DNA of 54,501 nucleotides from contig NZ_SSNW01000029.1 of assembly GCF_004801315.1 (NCBI RefSeq), forward strand, positions 1 through 54,501. The letters run 5' to 3'. Origin of the DNA: Deinococcus sp. Arct2-2 (lineage in GTDB: Bacteria; Deinococcota; Deinococci; Deinococcales; Deinococcaceae). Under the pieces are notes generated by a model that saw only the letters and a program-made list of their open reading frames with translations, searched no databases and was not told the DNA's origin. The position numbers and the translations under genes are program-made. The first letter of the stretch is position 1. Each line of letters opens with the position of its first letter. Positions 1 through 10,487 of this stretch are shown one piece after another.

Positions 1-152
1 TTTTGCCCAGCCAATCGCAGTTTCCCACTGATCCATGCCTTTCCAGACAGTCTCTCAAGAAATCATTTGAGCTTCATTCGGTTCTCTATGCCCTTCCCAC
101 GTTCCACCCTCCCTATTGATTCCCCCTTCTCAATCGCCTACCTCAAGTCTGC

Positions 153-158
153 TAGCAT
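153..158 (+). promoter_or_regulatory. -10 box of leaderless fur-family gene
   Basis: TAGCAT lies 6 nt before the ATG at 165. This is the TANNNT-to-start spacing expected for a leaderless transcript; no Shine-Dalgarno sequence precedes the ATG. Confidence 0.6.
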
Positions 159-164
159 ACAGGG

Positions 165-554
165 ATGACCGCCACGCGCTCCACCCGTCAACGTGATGTG
201 ATTGCCCACGTGCTGGAGGGCGCGGAAGGCCCGCTGGCCGTGAATGATGTGCATGGCCGGGCGCTGTCCGACTTGCCCGGATTAGGTATTGCCACGGTGT
301 ACCGCACCCTCAAACTGCTGACCGAACAAGGCCGGATTCACCCGGTCACGCTGGACGGCGAAACGCTGTATGAGGCCAGCGGCAAGGGCCACCACCACCA
401 TTTTTCCTGCACCCGCTGTGGGCGCGTATTTACGCTGCACACCTGCCCGGTGGCCTTGCCGCGCGGCACGGTGTATCCGGGCGGCTTCATCGTAGAGGCG
501 CACGAGGTCACGCTGTATGGGCAGTGCCCACAGTGCGCCGCCGCGCCTGCCTGA
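165..554 (+). CDS. Fur-family metal-responsive transcriptional regulator
   Basis: A 129-residue winged-helix repressor of the Fur/Zur/PerR family. The DNA-recognition stretch [12 protein letters not shown] is at residues 41-52, and the dimerisation/metal domain follows: a four-His run (76-79), CTRC at 82-85 and CPQC at 121-124, the two CxxC pairs that hold structural zinc in this family. Length is normal. The first 164 bases hold only the promoter region. Which metal it senses cannot be read from the sequence. The zinc operon near 33 kb would need a Zur, so Zur is one option, but the gene is not adjacent to it and Fur or PerR remain possible. Confidence 0.9.
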   Translation: MTATRSTRQRDVIAHVLEGAEGPLAVNDVHGRALSDLPGLGIATVYRTLKLLTEQGRIHPVTLDGETLYEASGKGHHHHFSCTRCGRVFTLHTCPVALPRGTVYPGGFIVEAHEVTLYGQCPQCAAAPA

Positions 555-636
555 GCCAACTGCCTCCCCGCCCCTCTTGTCAGCTCCGTCCCGACTTGAT
601 ACCTTAAGTCAGCTTCCGCGTGAAGCCACCCCAATC

Positions 637-722
637 CAGAGCGCCCGAGAGAACTGGCTCGTAGACGGCGCGGCAACCGGACTTCATTACGTCACGGTGC
701 CAAGGCCAGCCCAAAGGCGCGT
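637..722 (+). promoter_or_regulatory. SAM riboswitch aptamer (SAM-I/IV clan)
   Basis: The leader of metY carries the conserved SAM-clan core. Segments GAGA and CTGGC (647-656) are followed by GGCAACC (672-678) and then GGTGCCAA (696-703) and GCCAG (705-709). GCGCC at 641-645 pairs with GGCGC at 716-720 to close P1, and CTGGC pairs with GCCAG as P2. The aptamer sits about 155 nt before a sulfur-assimilation operon, the expected context: SAM binding would switch off metY-metX. The exact subclass needs a covariance-model search. Confidence 0.75.
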
Positions 723-731
723 TAACGATGA

Positions 732-3241
<2,510 letters not shown>

Positions 3242-3253
3242 AAACCCTTCTTA

Positions 3254-4349
3254 TACCAAATTAAAATGAGTCCAAAACATGTTTAATCCAGGGGAAGAGG
3301 GTGAGCGATTTGACTTCTTGTGGGTTGTGCTGGAGCCGGACACACTCTGCAGCGATCAAGTCCTCCACCTCTTGAAGGGTGTTGAGCGTCTTATTGGCAA
3401 TGGGGAGTTTCAGTTTGGTCACCATGGGTTCAGCAGCAGACATTTCCGGCGTATACGCCGGAAACGGCAAGAGGAAGAGATTCGGCGGCACCTTGAGTTG
3501 CTGGCTGGTGTGCCAACCAGCCTGGTCGAGCAAGAGGACGATGAGTTGCTGCTGGTATGGATCGACAGCCCGGCTGAACTCGTCCAGCGCGACTTGCATC
3601 AGAGGAACGCTGACACTGGGAAGGATCAGGAAATCACTCTGTCCCGTGAGGGGTTCGACAAAAATGTAGGTATAGAGCCATTGATATCGACGGCGCTGGG
3701 CGATGACCGGTCGCTAACCCCGAAGCGCCCAGAGGCGCTTCAGCACGGGTTTCAGACCAAAGCGCCCTTCATCCTGCACCCACAGCCGGACCTGCTTCTC
3801 CGGGTACGCGGCACGTGCGGTTCTCAGCGCCGCTTGGACTTTTTTATCCAGATCGCCTGTTCCTCCGGCGTGGCCGCCTGAACATGAGTTGGACGGGGCG
3901 TTTGCACCGTAAATCCGAGTTTTCTCAAATACCCCCAAGCACACACGGACGTCATCTCGACTTTGAACTGCTCGTGGACGTAGGCTTGCACGTTCTGGCT
4001 CGTCCAGAAGCCACCCGTTTCGGGTGGCTTCTGGAGCACACCAAACAACACCTCTTGTTGTTCCACACTGAGTGCAGGAGCCGATTTGTTCCAACGGCGT
4101 TTGTCCACCACCACCGCTGGCCCATCTTCTTTGTACGCCCGAATCAACGTGCTGATCGTGCTGCGCGAAAAACTCGTGACCGCTTTGATCTCTGGAATCG
4201 TCAGTCCTTTGCTTTTGAGCCACAAGATGTGCCAACGGGATCGCTCCACTGGCCGCTCGGACTGGCGATAGGCGAACTCCAACTCGTCGGACGTCTGATG
4301 CGGGAAGAGCGAGGCAGGTCTCATAGTCGGTACTCAGTTTAATCCCGTA
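3254..4349 (-). mobile_element. IS630-family insertion sequence, first of a tandem pair
   Basis: About 1.1 kb. The ends are imperfect inverted repeats sharing ATTAAA-x-TGAGT (left near 3259-3270, right near 4331-4345) and bounded by TA dinucleotides, the IS630/Tc1-like target. It encodes one transposase on the minus strand and lies in the metX-folD gap. Only one base separates its right TA from the left TA of the next element, so exact ends could move by two bases. Confidence 0.85.
3261..4324 (-). pseudogene. IS630-family transposase, -1 frameshift signal plus in-frame amber codon
   Basis: The N-terminal part (4324 down to 3824) has the helix-turn-helix and ends after WIKKSKRR. A slippery heptamer A-AAA-AAG near 3840 lets ribosomes move to the -1 frame, which continues as DLDKKVQAALRTARAAYPEK and contains the first catalytic Asp in VQDEGRFG. 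That frame is then stopped by TAG at 3714-3716 in the context WALRG-stop-RPVIAQ, after which the same frame runs on through LLLDQAGWHT (second Asp) and TPEMSAAEP (Glu) to 3261. The frameshift is normal for this family; the amber codon is not, and probably arose from CAG. As it stands the DDE domain would be truncated. Confidence 0.85.
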
Positions 4350-4350
4350 T

Positions 4351-5420
4351 TATTGATCTCGGCTGAAATGAGGGACGGTACACTGTGTGGGTGACCGACC
4401 ATTGGCGGCCCTCGCACCTCACGCGAGCTCAACTTGAAGAACGTCGACTGCACTTCCTCCAGCTGCTCGAGGCCCAGCAGTACAGTTCTAAGGAGCTGGC
4501 TGAGTTCCTGGGGGTCTCGATGAGTACCCTCCGCACCTGGAGACAACGCCTGCGGCAGCAGGGGTCAGACGCCCTGCAGGCCACCGTCACTCCGGGGAGA
4601 GCGTCGGCGCTCTCCCCGGAGCAGCGGGAGACCCTCAAGCGGCTTCTCAACGAGGGGGCGCAGGTTCACGGCTTCCCGGACGTGAGTTGGACGACGCTCC
4701 GGGTCAGGAACGTCATCGGTCGGCAATTCAACATCTGGCATCACCGGGATCATGTCCGTCGCATCCTGCACCAGATGGGTTTCTCGCGTCAGAAGCCCGA
4801 CAAACGCGCTCTGGAACAGAATCCAGACGCCGTGGCGACTTGGGTTCAAACCACGGTTCCGGAGCTGAAAAAAAAGTAGCTGCGGGCGCGACGTTGGTCT
4901 TTCTTGACGAAGTGGGGTTCAGTCTGAAAGGAACGGTGAAGCACACCTGGGCTCCACGGGGGAAGACCCCCGTGGTCTTCGGCACAGCCAGTTGGGACAA
5001 GGTCTCCACCCTGGGCGCGATCACCAGTGCAGGCCAATTTCTGCAGCAGACTCAGCACGGGGCCTTCACAGGCGAAGGGGTGATTCGGTTCTTTCAGCAC
5101 CTCTTGACGCACGTTCCAGGCGATCTCCTGGTGGTGTTGGACAATGCCAGCATTCATAAAACGAAGGCCCAAAACGGCCTTCGTTGCGGGTGAACCACGG
5201 CTGTCCGTGTCTTATCTCCCGCCGTATGCACCGGAGCTCAATCCAATTGAACTCGTCTGGGCCTACATCAAGCGCCATATTTTAGGCAATTTCTGTGCGC
5301 GAACCTTGAAGGCATTGAAGGCACGCCTTCGGGTCGGTTGGCAGCGCGTCCGGTATATCCGGCTGCCAAAACAACTGCTTCACAGCTACCTTCCGTCGTA
5401 AATTTCAGCCGAGGTCAATA
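4351..5420 (+). mobile_element. IS630-family insertion sequence, second of the tandem pair
   Basis: About 1.07 kb with inverted ends reading TATTGATCTCGGCTGAAAT on the left and TATTGACCTCGGCTGAAAT on the right (reverse strand), one mismatch in 19, starting in TA. Its protein differs from that of the neighbouring element, so this is an independent insertion and not a duplication. The right end is 18 bp from the end of folD. Confidence 0.88.
4385..5401 (+). pseudogene. IS630-family transposase with -1 frameshift signal and an extra frameshift
   Basis: The first frame (GTG at 4385 to 4879) encodes the helix-turn-helix part and ends KKK-stop; the run of eight A at 4868-4875 followed by G provides A-AAA-AAG, so -1 slippage fuses it to EKKVAAGATLVFLDEVGFS. 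The second frame carries two catalytic Asp residues (FLDEVGF, VLDNASIHKT) and stops at 5193. The rest, with YAPELNPIELVW and the Glu, lies in yet another frame to 5401. Removing one A from the AAAA at about 5170 restores KAQTAFVAGEPRL, so a one-base insertion broke the gene. It sits inside a perfect CGAAGGCC/GGCCTTCG hairpin (5163-5183). Confidence 0.82.
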
Positions 5421-5437
5421 GATATCCTTTCTGCCCC

Positions 5438-6313
5438 TCACTCCACCTCCTCCCCCCGCTGCATCTTCACGGCCCGCACCAAGTTCTGATACATCAGGGC
5501 GCTGGTCAGGGGGCCGACTCCACCCGGCACAGGCGTAAAGGCCCGTACCACGTCGGCCACTTCGGGCGCTGCGTCCCCGACTACGCCGCCGGGAGTCACG
5601 TTGATTCCCGCATCTATCACCATATGATGCGGTTGCACCTGCTGGGGCTGCAGCAATCCGGGTTTGCCCACCGCAACCACGATGGCGTCTTGTGGGGCCA
5701 GCACCGCCGCAAGGTCGCGGGTATGTTCGTTGCACACGGTCACGGTCATGCCCCGGTTGCCCAGCATCCACGTGAGCGGGCGGCCCACGGTGCGTCCCGG
5801 CCCGATCACAGCCACGCGCAGACCGCGCAAGTCGTCGCCCAGTACCGAACGCAGCAGGAAACGCACCGAGCGCGGCGTGGGCGGCAAAATCGCTTCGGGT
5901 TCCCGCCCCGCCGTCACGAGGGCGAGGTTGGCAGGCGTCAGGCCTTCTACATCTTTGCGGTGGGCCAAGTGCAGCAAGCTCAGGTCAGGGTCTAGCCCCG
6001 CTGCCAGCGGCAATTCCAGCACGATGCCCTGCACGTCGTCCCGCTCCGACAGCGCCCGCAGTTCGGCGTTCAGGGCGGCTTGCGTCAGCTTTGGCCCCAA
6101 TTCTGCGCCCAGGTCGCGCACCGTAAAACGCACGCCCAGTTGCCCCGCCCGCCGCGCCTTGCTCTGCACATACACCCGCGAGGCTGGGTCGTCGGAGGCC
6201 AGCACACTGACCAGATGGGGCTGGAAGCCTTCTTGCTGCCAGATGGCTAGGGCCGACTTGACACCCTTGGTCACGGTGTCGGCCAGCGGTTTGCCGAGGA
6301 TGAGGGTTGACAT
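5438..6313 (-). CDS. folD: Bifunctional methylenetetrahydrofolate dehydrogenase/cyclohydrolase
   Basis: A 291-residue FolD, interconverting methylene-, methenyl- and 10-formyl-tetrahydrofolate in the cytoplasm. Landmarks are the catalytic lysine in [13 protein letters not shown], the active-site loop GIVLELPLA, and the NADP site [14 protein letters not shown] followed by [11 protein letters not shown]. The start at 6313 is favoured by AGGAG 7 nt upstream; the frame extends 53 codons further but through repeat DNA. It supplies one-carbon units also needed by PurH, the next gene on the same strand. Confidence 0.94.
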   Translation of the reverse strand: MSTLILGKPLADTVTKGVKSALAIWQQEGFQPHLVSVLASDDPASRVYVQSKARRAGQLGVRFTVRDLGAELGPKLTQAALNAELRALSERDDVQGIVLELPLAAGLDPDLSLLHLAHRKDVEGLTPANLALVTAGREPEAILPPTPRSVRFLLRSVLGDDLRGLRVAVIGPGRTVGRPLTWMLGNRGMTVTVCNEHTRDLAAVLAPQDAIVVAVGKPGLLQPQQVQPHHMVIDAGINVTPGGVVGDAAPEVADVVRAFTPVPGGVGPLTSALMYQNLVRAVKMQRGEEVE

Positions 6314-6329
6314 TTTGGCTCCTTGATTG

Positions 6330-6645
6330 GGGGATTTGGGCGGGGTTTTTGGGGCTTGTCCCACGTTGAACTCCCCCACCCCCCAGCCCCCGCCCCCACA
6401 GGGGTCAGGGGAGTGGTCGCTCCGCTGAGGAGGTTTCATCTTGTCGAGTTTCAAGTTGGCTGCCTCGCTCAACTGAAGCGGAATCGCCTGTTTATTCCGA
6501 AATGGAATTGGCCCACCCGCTGCGCGGATGACGGCCTCACACGGATGTGGGCGGGGACGGTTTGGGTTTGCTTTCTCCCTCTCCCCTTGCGGGGGAGGGC
6601 GCTGTGAAACAGCGGGAGGGGGAAGTGAGCGCCAGCGATTGCTAT
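6330..6645. repeat. Intergenic C/G-rich repeats between folD and purH
   Basis: This 356-bp gap has no credible gene. It holds two copies of the C/G hairpin repeat family: one at about 6366-6420 (C-runs with a CCCACAGGGG core) and one at about 6578-6640, where CTCTCCCCTTGCGGGGGAGGG is followed by GCGCTGTGAAACAGCG and a GTGAGCGCCAGCGATTGC tail like that near 14300. Confidence 0.6.
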
Positions 6646-6669
6646 TGCCCTCCCGCCACCCAACTTAAC

Positions 6670-8229
6670 CTAGTGCCGAAAGTGTCGCGATCCTGTAAAT
6701 ACCATGCTCAGGCCGAGTTCGTTGGCCGCTGCGATCACTTCTGGGTCACGTTTTGCGCCGCCCGGTTGCAAGATGCTCAGCACGCCCGCCCCCGCTGCCA
6801 GCCTCACCACATCGTCGAAGGGGAAGAAAGCTTCCGAGGCCAGCACCGCGCCCACCGCCCGCTCTCCGGCATTGGCGACGGCGCGTTCGGCGGCCCAGAT
6901 GCGGCTCACGGCTCCGGCTCCTAGGCCCACCGTCACGCCGCCGCGTGCCAGCACCACTGCGTTGCTGCGGGCGTGCTTCACCACGCCCCACGCAAAGCGC
7001 AGGTCGGCCCATTCGGTGTCGGTGGGTTGGCGGGCGGTGACCACTTCGGGGCAGAGGTCGGCCCAAGGGCGGGTGTCGCGCTCCTGCACGGCAAATCCAC
7101 CTGCGATGGGGCGCAAATCCAGCACACTCACGGCGGAGGCAGAGGCCGCGATCAGCACGCGCAGATCGGGCTTCCTGGCCGCGAACCACTCCACCGCTTC
7201 CGGCGTCACGTCGGGCGCGATTAGCACTTCTAAAAAGGTGCCGCGCATGGCCTGAGCTGCGGCCAAATCCACCGGGCCACTCACCGCCACCACGCCGCCA
7301 AAGACGCTGAGGGTATCGGCGTCGCGGGCCTGCTCCCACGCGGCCTGCACGCTGTCGGCCACCGCCACGCCGCAGGGATTGCCGTGCTTGACGGCCACAC
7401 ACACCAGCCGGGGGTCGCCCGCCTCGGTTTCCTGCGCGGCCAGTTCGCTGCACAGGGCGTAAGCCGCGTCTGCATCGGCGTAATTGTTGAAGCTCATGGG
7501 TTTTCCGGCCACCACGCGGGCATCCAGCACCGGCCCCCGCGCCGCGCCCCAGCGGTAGATCGCGCCGGGTTGGTGAGGGTTTTCGCCGTAACGCACCTCG
7601 GCCACCCGCGAGAGTTCGAGGCTCAGCGTTTGCGGCAACTGAATAGGAATAACATCTGATGTGCCGTCCAAATAAGCCGTGATCGCCGCGTCGTATTCGC
7701 TGGTGTGGCGGTAGGCTTTGGCGGCCAAGCGGCGGCGGTCTGCCTCATTCACCTCGTCCTGCAAGGCCAATTCATAATCTGCCGGATCAACCAAGATCAG
7801 CACGCCCGCATGGTTTTTGGCGGCGGCCCGGATCATGGCGGGGCCGCCGATATCTATGTTCTCAATCGCTTCGGCAAACGCGGCCCCACGTGCCACCGTC
7901 TCGCGGAAGGGGTACAGGTTCACGCACACCAGATCAATCGTGCCGATGCCGTGCGCGTCCAGTTCGGCCAGATGGCCCGCATCGCGCCGCGCCAAGATGC
8001 CACCGTGAATGCTGGGGTGCAGGGTTTTGACCCGCCCATCCAGAATTTCCGGAAAGCCCGTGATGTCGCTGACAGCGGTGGCCGCCACGCCCGCACCCGT
8101 GAGGGCTGACAGCGTGCCGCCCGTACTCAGCACTTCCCAGCCGCGCTCCACCAGTGCCCGCGCAAAGTCCACCACGCCCGCCTTGTCGCTCACCGAAATC
8201 AAGGCCCGTCTCTTCGTCTGTCCCGTCAT
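6670..8229 (-). CDS. purH: Bifunctional AICAR transformylase/IMP cyclohydrolase
   Basis: A 519-residue enzyme for the last two steps of IMP synthesis. The N-terminal methylglyoxal-synthase-like cyclohydrolase domain (about 1-190) starts RRALISVSDKAG and has STGGT and ITGFPEILDGRVKTLHP. The transformylase domain follows with YGENPHQ, the KHGNPCG motif holding the catalytic Lys-His, and SEAFFPFDD; all residues expected for activity are seen. GAGGAG 8 nt upstream supports the start. It uses 10-formyl-THF, the product of the neighbouring FolD. Confidence 0.96.
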   Translation of the reverse strand: MTGQTKRRALISVSDKAGVVDFARALVERGWEVLSTGGTLSALTGAGVAATAVSDITGFPEILDGRVKTLHPSIHGGILARRDAGHLAELDAHGIGTIDLVCVNLYPFRETVARGAAFAEAIENIDIGGPAMIRAAAKNHAGVLILVDPADYELALQDEVNEADRRRLAAKAYRHTSEYDAAITAYLDGTSDVIPIQLPQTLSLELSRVAEVRYGENPHQPGAIYRWGAARGPVLDARVVAGKPMSFNNYADADAAYALCSELAAQETEAGDPRLVCVAVKHGNPCGVAVADSVQAAWEQARDADTLSVFGGVVAVSGPVDLAAAQAMRGTFLEVLIAPDVTPEAVEWFAARKPDLRVLIAASASAVSVLDLRPIAGGFAVQERDTRPWADLCPEVVTARQPTDTEWADLRFAWGVVKHARSNAVVLARGGVTVGLGAGAVSRIWAAERAVANAGERAVGAVLASEAFFPFDDVVRLAAGAGVLSILQPGGAKRDPEVIAAANELGLSMVFTGSRHFRH

Positions 8230-8266
8230 GTATGTTCTCCTCTTTCATCAAGATGTGACATCAAAA

Positions 8267-8322
8267 GTCGGACGCTCCAGCCAGCGGCACAGTCTTAACC
8301 ATGCAGCGGTGAAGCGTCCGAC
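8267..8322 (-). promoter_or_regulatory. Long-range hairpin in purH leader
   Basis: GTCGGACGCT (8267-8276) and AGCGTCCGAC (8313-8322) are perfect 10-bp inverted repeats separated by 36 nt, 38 nt upstream of purH. It could be an mRNA leader structure. No known riboswitch consensus was recognised; the rest of this gap shows nothing else. Confidence 0.35.
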
Positions 8323-8475
8323 CCAGGCGTGCGATCCAGTCTTGCGTGGGCGGCTTCCCCGTGGTAGACCCACGTTCAGCGCCAGTTGCCGCCCGCTGTG
8401 GCCGCAGCATACAGGGCGCAGGCGGTGGGGGAGAGGCGGCACGTCCAGACCACTCGGACGCCCCCTCGCCAGCGG

Positions 8476-9741
8476 TTACCTTTCCAGCACGCTCACAATT
8501 TCGATGTGGCTGGTCTGGGGATAAAAGTCGTGTGGAATGACCGCGCCCAGTTTCCAGCCGCGCCGGGTCAGGTCGCCTACGTCGCGTGCCCACGTGGCCG
8601 GGTCACAGGACACGTACACCAATCGGTCAGCAGTCGAGGCATGAATGTGCTCGCGGGCTTCGGGTTCCAGTCCGGCGCGGGGCGGGTCGACCACGATCAC
8701 ATCGGTGCCCAGTTCGCTGAAGCGGGCCGCGTCGCCGCTGCGGTAGGTCACGTTCTTCTCTCCGCTGAGGGCCACATCCTGACGGCCCCGCGACAGGGCT
8801 TCGGGCGAGGAATCCAACACCGTGACTTTGCGGAAACTGGGCGAGAGGTGGCGGCCAATCGCGCCCGCGCCGCCGTACAAGTCCACGGCATGTTCACCCC
8901 TTCCGGCCAATTCTGCGGCCCGGATGTAGGCCAAGCCCGCCGCTTCGGGGTTCACCTGTGCAAACCCGGTGGCGCTCACGCTGACCTGTACCAGCCCAAA
9001 TTGCTCCCGAATCTCGGACTCCCCGGCAATCAGGCGCACGCCCGCGCTGAAACGTTTTCCGGCAGGCTGGGCCAGCGACACGCCCACCACGCCCGCTTCC
9101 ATCAGGTGATCGGAGGCGCGCAGGAAGGCCCGCGTTTCGCCCGCGCCGATCACGGCAGCCACCACTTCGCCGGTCAGCAGACTGGCGCGGAAGGCGATTT
9201 CGGTGGCGGGGGCCAGCCGACTGGTGTCCAGCTTGTCCATGATGGCCTGAATCTGCGGCATCACGAGGGGGTCAGCGCCCACCACCAGCGGGCCAGTGCC
9301 CCGGCGTTCGCGATAGGCAAACCCTTCCGGCGTCACCAGATACTGCGCCGTGTTGCGGTAAAACCATTCGCGGGGGCTGGGTACGGTGTCCTGCACGGTG
9401 TGGCGCACTTTGGCAATGCGGGTCAGGGCTTCTTCTACAAAGCCGCGTTTGAAGACCAGTTGGGCGGCATACGACGCGTGGGCAAGGTCGGCGGTGGGCA
9501 GCGCGGTGGCGTCTACCCGGTCAGGGCTGGCCCGTAAAACCTCGCGGGTCACGCCTTGGCGCACGCCCCGGCCATCGCGCAGGGCGGCGGTCACTTGCTC
9601 TCCGGGCAGCGCTCCGCGTACCAGCACCACACCATCGGCGTCGCGGGCCAGTCCCAGCCCCCCGGCAACTAATTTTTCTATTTCGAGTGTGACCAACCCA
9701 GTGTGTGCTGGGGTGGCGGGAGTGTGTGCGGCGTCAGACAT
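8476..9741 (-). CDS. TRAM-domain RNA (uracil-5-)-methyltransferase, RlmD/TrmA-like, lacking Fe-S cysteines
   Basis: A 421-residue SAM-dependent RNA m5U methyltransferase. An N-terminal TRAM-like segment (about 15-75) precedes the Rossmann methyltransferase domain, with [11 protein letters not shown] (SAM loop), [13 protein letters not shown] and the catalytic cysteine Cys379 in VYVSCDPAT. In RlmD/RlmC enzymes the linker carries a 4Fe-4S cluster (Cx5CGGC type); here the matching stretch is [13 protein letters not shown], and Cys379 is the only cysteine in the protein. So the cluster is absent, as in TrmA-like or other cluster-free members. The rRNA or tRNA target cannot be assigned. Confidence 0.88.
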   Translation of the reverse strand: MSDAAHTPATPAHTGLVTLEIEKLVAGGLGLARDADGVVLVRGALPGEQVTAALRDGRGVRQGVTREVLRASPDRVDATALPTADLAHASYAAQLVFKRGFVEEALTRIAKVRHTVQDTVPSPREWFYRNTAQYLVTPEGFAYRERRGTGPLVVGADPLVMPQIQAIMDKLDTSRLAPATEIAFRASLLTGEVVAAVIGAGETRAFLRASDHLMEAGVVGVSLAQPAGKRFSAGVRLIAGESEIREQFGLVQVSVSATGFAQVNPEAAGLAYIRAAELAGRGEHAVDLYGGAGAIGRHLSPSFRKVTVLDSSPEALSRGRQDVALSGEKNVTYRSGDAARFSELGTDVIVVDPPRAGLEPEAREHIHASTADRLVYVSCDPATWARDVGDLTRRGWKLGAVIPHDFYPQTSHIEIVSVLER

Positions 9742-9748
9742 AACCTAC

Positions 9749-9754
9749 AGGGTA
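9749..9754 (-). promoter_or_regulatory. -10 box, leaderless RNA methyltransferase gene
   Basis: TACCCT on the minus strand, 7 nt before the ATG at 9741. Confidence 0.5.
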
Positions 9755-9836
9755 GCGCAGGGCGGCGCGGGGAAAAGGGAGCGGGCGGGGCTACTAAATT
9801 ACTTCACGCACTGGCATGCTCAGTGATACTGGAAGA

Positions 9837-10289
9837 ATGCGCCTCTTGCTCCCGCTTTTACTGCTTCCTCTCATGGCTTGTACTCCGCCCCAACCAACAC
9901 TGGCCCCCTTTCTAAATCTCAAACAGGGTGACTCTGTAGAGACCGTTAGGGCGAGATTGGTTGGTCAGGGCTTCACCCCTCTTTCTATCCCCTTGCCCGA
10001 AGGTGTGTACGGGTTCAGCGGCCCAGTATTTGATGTCCCTTCAGAGGTGGAGGTGAGAGTTAAGCCTCAAGCACCCTCAATTATTGTGGATGTAATGGTC
10101 GTTCCAGTGCCCAGTGTTCAAGCTCAAGAGCAGGTGTGTGAGACGTGGCAATAGGGCTTAACCAAGCTTTGGCAGCGGGATTCCGAGGAAGTGGCCGGTC
10201 AGATGTTTTACTGGACAGAAGAGAAAGCCAGCCTAGATTGCGGCGATCTAAACCATAAGGTGGACATATCTGTCACTCCTCTCAACTAG
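9837..10289 (+). pseudogene. Small lipoprotein gene interrupted by an in-frame amber codon
   Basis: The ATG at 9837 opens a lipoprotein signal, RLLLPLLLLPLMAC, with lipobox LMAC at Cys15. The frame stops at TAG 10152-10154 after VCETWQ, giving 105 residues. The same frame then continues without a stop for 44 codons (GLTKLWQRDSEE through LDCGD to VTPLN) and ends at TAG 10287-10289. The downstream part has the composition of a soluble domain and a Cys that could pair with the one in VCETW. Most likely one 149-residue lipoprotein split by a point mutation; readthrough or a truly shorter protein are alternatives. No family recognised. The 150 bases from 10290 to 10442 show nothing. Confidence 0.6.
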
Positions 10290-10442
10290 ATATTGCTCGC
10301 GTTGGAAAGAGACTTGTGAGCCTCTGAAACTAGGTTTAACGCGCACAGACGCTTTTTGAACCTTCAAAGCGTGTCCCCACATAGCGTTATTTCCCCATGC
10401 TTGACCCCTAGAGAGCCTATTGAGGATTCGGAAGACGAATAA

Positions 10443-10468
10443 GGGCGGCCCCTTCCCACTGGCCGCCC
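10443..10468 (-). terminator. Terminator hairpin after speA
   Basis: GGGCGGCC (10443-10450) and GGCCGCCC (10461-10468) form a perfect 8-bp stem 20 bp past the speA stop. The T-run on the minus strand is short (TTATT). Confidence 0.65.
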
Positions 10469-10487
10469 CACTCTTGCTCAGTACTCT

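Noticed and set aside
4351..5420. The two IS elements as one composite transposon
   Set aside because: Their transposases and terminal repeats differ and no cargo gene lies between them; they simply abut.
8248..8442. 64-residue minus-strand frame between purH and the RNA methyltransferase
   Set aside because: Composition is Arg/Pro/Gly-rich as expected for an antisense or random GC-rich frame, and it overlaps the leader hairpin.
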